The translations under genes were made by a program, and so were the position numbers. The notes beneath the pieces are model-generated. The model was not told the DNA's origin. It ran no database searches and worked only from the letters and a program-made list of their open reading frames with translations. A stretch of DNA of 64,000 bases from Polytrichum commune (taxonomy: Eukaryota > Streptophyta > Polytrichopsida > Polytrichales > Polytrichaceae), in NCBI GenBank assembly GCA_950295325.1, contig OX485804.1, positions 42,086,429 to 42,150,428 of the forward strand, given 5' to 3'. Shown in pieces: positions 60,025 to 64,000 of this stretch; positions within the stretch are counted from its first letter, which is position 1; each line of letters begins with the position of its first letter.

Positions 60025-61220
60025 CTCTGTTGGCAACAGAAGAGTGACAGAGGAGGGGCCCAAGCATCATTCAGATGAACTTGATGGATTCATGCAATGA
60101 ATACCACGAAGCTCCGAATTCCTGCAGCAGCCAAGACCATCAACAGAAACAAACAAAACCATAAATTCATGTCCAACCTTCAAGGTGATGGATGTACTGC
60201 AGTTTAATTTCTTTGGTTCTATTTTTAAGAAATAAGGAGGGAAGAGGTGCATTAATGACAACCATCACAACCACAACTACTCTTACTTGCCCAATTAAAA
60301 ATGATACAAGATGTCATTGGAAGTAGTTGCGACGATGGTTGTCGTTTAGTTTCTTTGGTTCTATCGTTGAGGGATAAGCAGGGCTAAGAAGGTGCATTGA
60401 TGACAACCATCACAACCACAGGTACTCCTTGCCGAACATCGAGACAAGGTATAGGTGGGAGTAGTTGAGATGATGATTATTGTAAAATAGTATACCTTCT
60501 TCGGCTCTGTTTTCTTTTTTCTTTTTTACTATATGGCACCGCGAGAGACTTTCAAAGCTGAAGGATGGAAAGGGATGATTTGGAGGAGGTAATTATTCTT
60601 AGACAAGCTTTCCAGGAGAATCCATAAGCTGTAAGCCTCCACTACACGGACTGCACCAATAGGAAGGACAATCATTGACGTCAAATCCACTCTTCAACTT
60701 CAAGAGTAGTTGTGATGTGTAAATGAAAAAAAAATCGTAGTTGTGGTTAAAAGTGGGACCAAACCACAACCACAACTACTCGAGTAGTTGTGTGTTAAAA
60801 TCAGATGGGTATTCTGATCGTCAAGATTCAAGTCGTGCGCAAATACTTCCATCAAATGCATCCATCAAACCAACAAAGGTATCCATGGCGACGGAATTAG
60901 AATTCCTCTTATGACGACCATCCCAAGGAATAAACTAACATCCTACTTAACTTCTAAAAGCTTTTGGAGCCCAATTTGGGCCTCTCTTTACATACGGTAT
61001 TTTGAAATTCTACAACATGAATACTCTTTCATAGATAACGATAGTGATAGCTTGCTGTCTTGGAAGGTTATTCTTCTTGGCACCTGGCCAGAAACTTGCA
61101 GGAAGCATGATGAAGATTTACATATCATCCAATATAAAAAGAGAATACACAACTAGTATGAACATGCAAAAAGCGTGTAGGGCGTTGACCTCACTTGAAA
61201 TTGAAACTCACCTTCAACTT
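60025..61220. other. Upstream region of the XPF gene
   Basis: Probable promoter and leader. It contains a tandem duplication of about 142 bp (60209-60442) and a perfect 22-bp palindrome at 60771-60792. No gene was found. I do not see a clear TATA box whose position I would defend. Confidence 0.45.
60209..60442. repeat. Direct duplication, offset 142 bp, upstream of XPF
   Basis: TTTCTTTGGTTCTAT begins near 60209 and 60351. Each is followed by a GGTGCATT(A/G)ATGACAACC run and CATCACAACCACA. Confidence 0.75.
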
Positions 61221-61224
61221 CTTG

Positions 61225-61550
61225 TCGAATGACCCGGTGTTGGGAGTCCGAGGTGGAGAGGAGGAGAAGCAGGCCATTCATTCGCAGGAGAGACGTAAGC
61301 ACTTTGTTTGATGACTAACCCTTAACCCTAATCTGGATGTAAGTCTGTCTTCTTCCCGAAACTCGACCACCATGTGCTTGTGAAATGGCAACATCTCCGT
61401 TGGCATTCCGAGAGTGAGACAGGAGGGAGGCGAGCATTGTTTCCGACGAATTTGTATTCATGCGAGTGCTGTGAAGCTCCAAATTTTGTGGGCGAGCGAC
61501 TGGCAACACACAAAATTCATGTCGGAGCTTGAGTCGGAAGCAACAAACAA
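61225..61550 (-). pseudogene. Broken copy of the XPF gene 5' end
   Basis: The same-strand sequence matches 59845-60170 (leader, start codon and first codons of XPF) at an offset of about 1.35-1.38 kb. The copied ATG is at 61394 and the frame opens like XPF (MLPFH, then EED), but it diverges within about 20 codons, and nothing like the rest of exon 1 follows. So it is a truncated, non-functional duplicate. Confidence 0.75.
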
Positions 61551-61649
61551 ACAAACCAAACGAACAATCGATCGTCGGCACTGCAACACATTCGAACATC
61601 GTTGGCCCCACCTCTCATATGTCGCTTTTTAGTGGAAGCTTAAACCCTT

Positions 61650-62637
61650 AATTAGGTTACGTAGATGGGCCTTGAATGGTTACTTTTTCCTACTCCATCC
61701 TTTATGGCATTTAGTGTCACGTACACTATTTGCGAAGGCCCAAACTAGATGCTTAAGGTAGATGTGTCTTAAGTGGCTTGTTTTCTTAATCGGACCCCTA
61801 GATTTGATTGGTATGTGGTTTGGTGAGGATCAATGAGAAAACATCTCAAAAACACATGTTTAAAAGAGGTTGGACTATGTTTTCAAACATTAATAACTAC
61901 GAGTCTACACTCAACAGTGAACATAATTGGGAGGACCTATGTAACCAGTTAAGAAATCAACAAACATGCACTCCTGATAATTGTAACTAGATCAAGGGAG
62001 GTCTTATTTTCAATCTGGTCTTTGCAAATGTTCCATCGTAGATTTGCTAATGCAACACGGGTTTTTGTGTAGATCTAATTAATAGAAGTTGGGGAACAAC
62101 AAAAAGGGACCAAATAACACACCCACATACCTTAGTGGTCTCAAAGTGTCACATCCACTAACTATTACTATGAGGCTCTATTCTTCAACATAAGTAAGTT
62201 TTTCAAGCGAATATTTATTTACATTTTGACATTTAGCATAGCACATTGGGATACTTGAAATGGTAGCTTTTTGTTTTTGTTTTAGTATGCAAGGGGAAGA
62301 TGTTATAATGAGGAAACTAATGGCAAGTGTCATGTGTTTACACTTTCATAATCAAGAGGAAGTCATTCTTGAGCATATTAATGCCAAGTGTCATTTGTGT
62401 ACAATTTTAGTCAACTTGTAGACCATTATGTAACATAGGCCTACACCTCATAACATTGTTGAACACACTCATGCCAAGATATTAATAAGCGCACTTGAAT
62501 GCCAAGTGTCAATGGGCGACACTAATAATGAAGTTGTTGATCATTAGTGTAACCTAGATACTCCTCAAAACAAGGTAAGTGGCACTATATGTCACAAATG
62601 GTGTAGCCCACTTCTCCTAGAATATGAAAAATGTGAT
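61650..62637. repeat. Interspersed repeats, no gene
   Basis: Shares words with repeats elsewhere in the window (GGGAGGACCTATGTAACC near 61912, TAGATGTGTCTTAAG near 61761). The phrase ATGCCAAGTGTCA or a close variant recurs near 62323, 62380 and 62500. Confidence 0.4.
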
Positions 62638-63270
62638 TACCGTAGCACCATAGTTGGTTCGTGCACCTCAAAACGAATATTTATTTATTTATTGAAAAAT
62701 AAGGTTCGTCAACTAAAAATATAATTTATGAAATTTCATCAGTCCTATGATTTTAAAAAAATTAATTCGTTTCTTTAGTAAGGTCCAGTAGTATTGGAAG
62801 TAGGTTGTTGTTTTTCTCATTCATTCGTTGTGGCTTCTTGGCCTTAAACTTAAGTATCCATCTTAACCTTACTTATTGTGGTGTTTGTTTGTCTTTGCAT
62901 AGTGTATGTGTTAGGTCTTTTGTATGTATTTGCACTTTGACATATGTGAGAAGAGTGTTAGAAATGGCACCAAAACAACAACGGGTTGGTTTTGTTTTTA
63001 TCCCTATTAGCAAGGATGAGAGGGAGATGGATATAGAAAGAGAGTTTGCCGCTTTGAGTGAGCAGGGTGCCAAACCATTAACGCATTAGCATGCAGCCTC
63101 TTATGGCGTGTTGACATGGTTGGAGCTTAGAAGAGTCCAAAATTTCCATTAATTAGTTTTTTCCAAATATAAAATTTCACTTATTCGTTTGATTGGGTTC
63201 ATAATTTCCGATTTCTTCAGTTTTTTATTTGGGAATTATTTTTGCACGAACCAACTATGGTGCTACAGTA
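62638..63270. mobile_element. TIR element of 633 bp carrying a short frame
   Basis: The left end (62638-62665) reads TACCGTAGCACCATAGTTGG and on to TTCGTGCA. The right end (63243-63270) is its inverted counterpart, with one clear mismatch. An ACTGTAGCACC-type end is common among plant MITEs. Inside, the frame 62805-63089 includes MAPKQQRVGFVFIPISKDER, which looks like protein but is not recognised. No target duplication could be fixed. Confidence 0.65.
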
Positions 63271-64000
63271 GCACAAGATGATTAGCAAATCTAGATTGAG
63301 GCAATAGCCATATTCCTCCTAATTTTTGGAGCTTATATGGAAATCTTATTCATTATCAAAGTGAAGACTCTCATGCTCATTAATTATTCATATGGGTCCC
63401 CTCCAATTATGTTGACCAATGAGTCTAGAATGGTTATCACATTTTAAGCATGCAATCCAATCTCTTTAAAATACATGTCTTTTTTATATCCATTTTTGGA
63501 GCCACACCAAAGCACATTCCACTCAAATATAGGTTTCCAATTAAGAGAAGTAAGTGAATCGTGCATGTCTATATTAGATGGGCTTTGTTTGGTTTTTTTT
63601 AAGTTGTTTGCTACTTTATACTACTCAAATTTGGGAGGTGAAATTTATATGTTAAAGAGCTAGGATCAGTCCCCCAAAAAGCTTTGGAGCTAATTTTGAA
63701 TTATTATGAATTATCAAAGTCCATTGCCAACAAACTATGTCAAGGCACATATGTCTTAATGGTGTATGTTCTTAGACATGCACCTAACCACCCACCATTG
63801 AAATATACAATGACTCACTGTATCAATTTCACACATAATGCTAGGCAAATAAAAACAAGAACATACAAATTTTCACTTATGTAAGTTAACAATCATAGTC
63901 TAGTACATTAGTTCCAAAGTCTTGTGTTTATTGCAAAACTACACATGAAGAAGCAATGATTTGAGAAGAACTATATAGAATGACTCATTTTTGTATCCTG
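63271..64000. repeat. Dispersed repeat copy and AT-rich DNA
   Basis: Around 63390-63550 the sequence matches 54590-54770 (AATATAGGTTTCCAATTAAG against AATATAGGTGTCTAAATAAG, and GCAATCCAATCTC with ACATGTCTTTT). No gene was found up to the window end. Confidence 0.5.

Noticed and set aside
1..64000. tRNA genes, CRISPR arrays, bacterial operons or organelle insertions
   Set aside because: None seen by eye on either strand. I did not compute tRNA folds, so a missed tRNA is possible.

Overview
The window is nuclear DNA of a land plant. It has spliced genes with short introns (about 80-900 bp, GT-AG), AT-rich intergenic DNA, many small inverted-repeat transposons, and plant-type gene families. The first gene resembles LRRC9, a protein associated with ciliated organisms, and its neighbour resembles KATNAL2/CCP1 (described as conserved in ciliated species and land plants). 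Together they point to a spore-bearing lineage that keeps motile sperm, such as a moss or other bryophyte, a lycophyte or a fern. This is inference: no species marker is visible.

Layout. (1) 414-9178, + strand: the 3' sixteen exons of an LRRC9-like leucine-rich-repeat gene whose 5' end lies outside the window. Between its leucine-rich repeats and its N-terminal part it carries what looks like a degenerate PARP/ADP-ribosyltransferase fold. Its last intron contains a 5S-rRNA-like sequence. (2) 12936-14231, - strand: an intact single-exon katanin-p60-like AAA ATPase, convergent with gene 1. (3) 14.5-35 kb: about 20 kb of transposon-rich, very AT-rich DNA with no convincing host gene. It includes a family of GGGCCGC-ended MITEs with 3-bp TAA/TTA target duplications (one nested pair), a 1.9-kb hAT-like element with an 8-bp target duplication, a long fold-back element, a 3 x 80-bp minisatellite and a tandem array of roughly 0.4-kb units. 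(4) 35928-50231, + strand: a large nuclear protein gene. Fourteen exons from 37412 onward join with consistent phases to give 2054 residues, with a PWWP domain, a chromodomain-like segment, a MOM1-like coiled-coil region, four 72-residue tandem repeats and a C-terminal SUMO-interaction-like motif. Its first exons are not resolved. (5) 54103-60024, - strand: a nine-exon XPF/ERCC4 (plant UVH1/RAD1) DNA-repair endonuclease of 1043 residues. Its 5' end is duplicated as a broken fragment at about 61.23-61.55 kb. (6) 61.7-64 kb: interspersed repeats and another terminal-inverted-repeat element.

The genes do not form a pathway. Two are linked to cilia and microtubules (LRRC9-like, katanin-like), and two act on chromatin or DNA (PWWP/chromo protein, XPF). 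The strongest candidates for something undescribed are the apparently catalytically dead PARP-like domain in the LRRC9-like protein and the PWWP-chromo-coiled-coil-SIM architecture of the MOM1-like gene. All exon borders were read by eye from GT-AG sites and phase agreement and have not been checked against transcripts.
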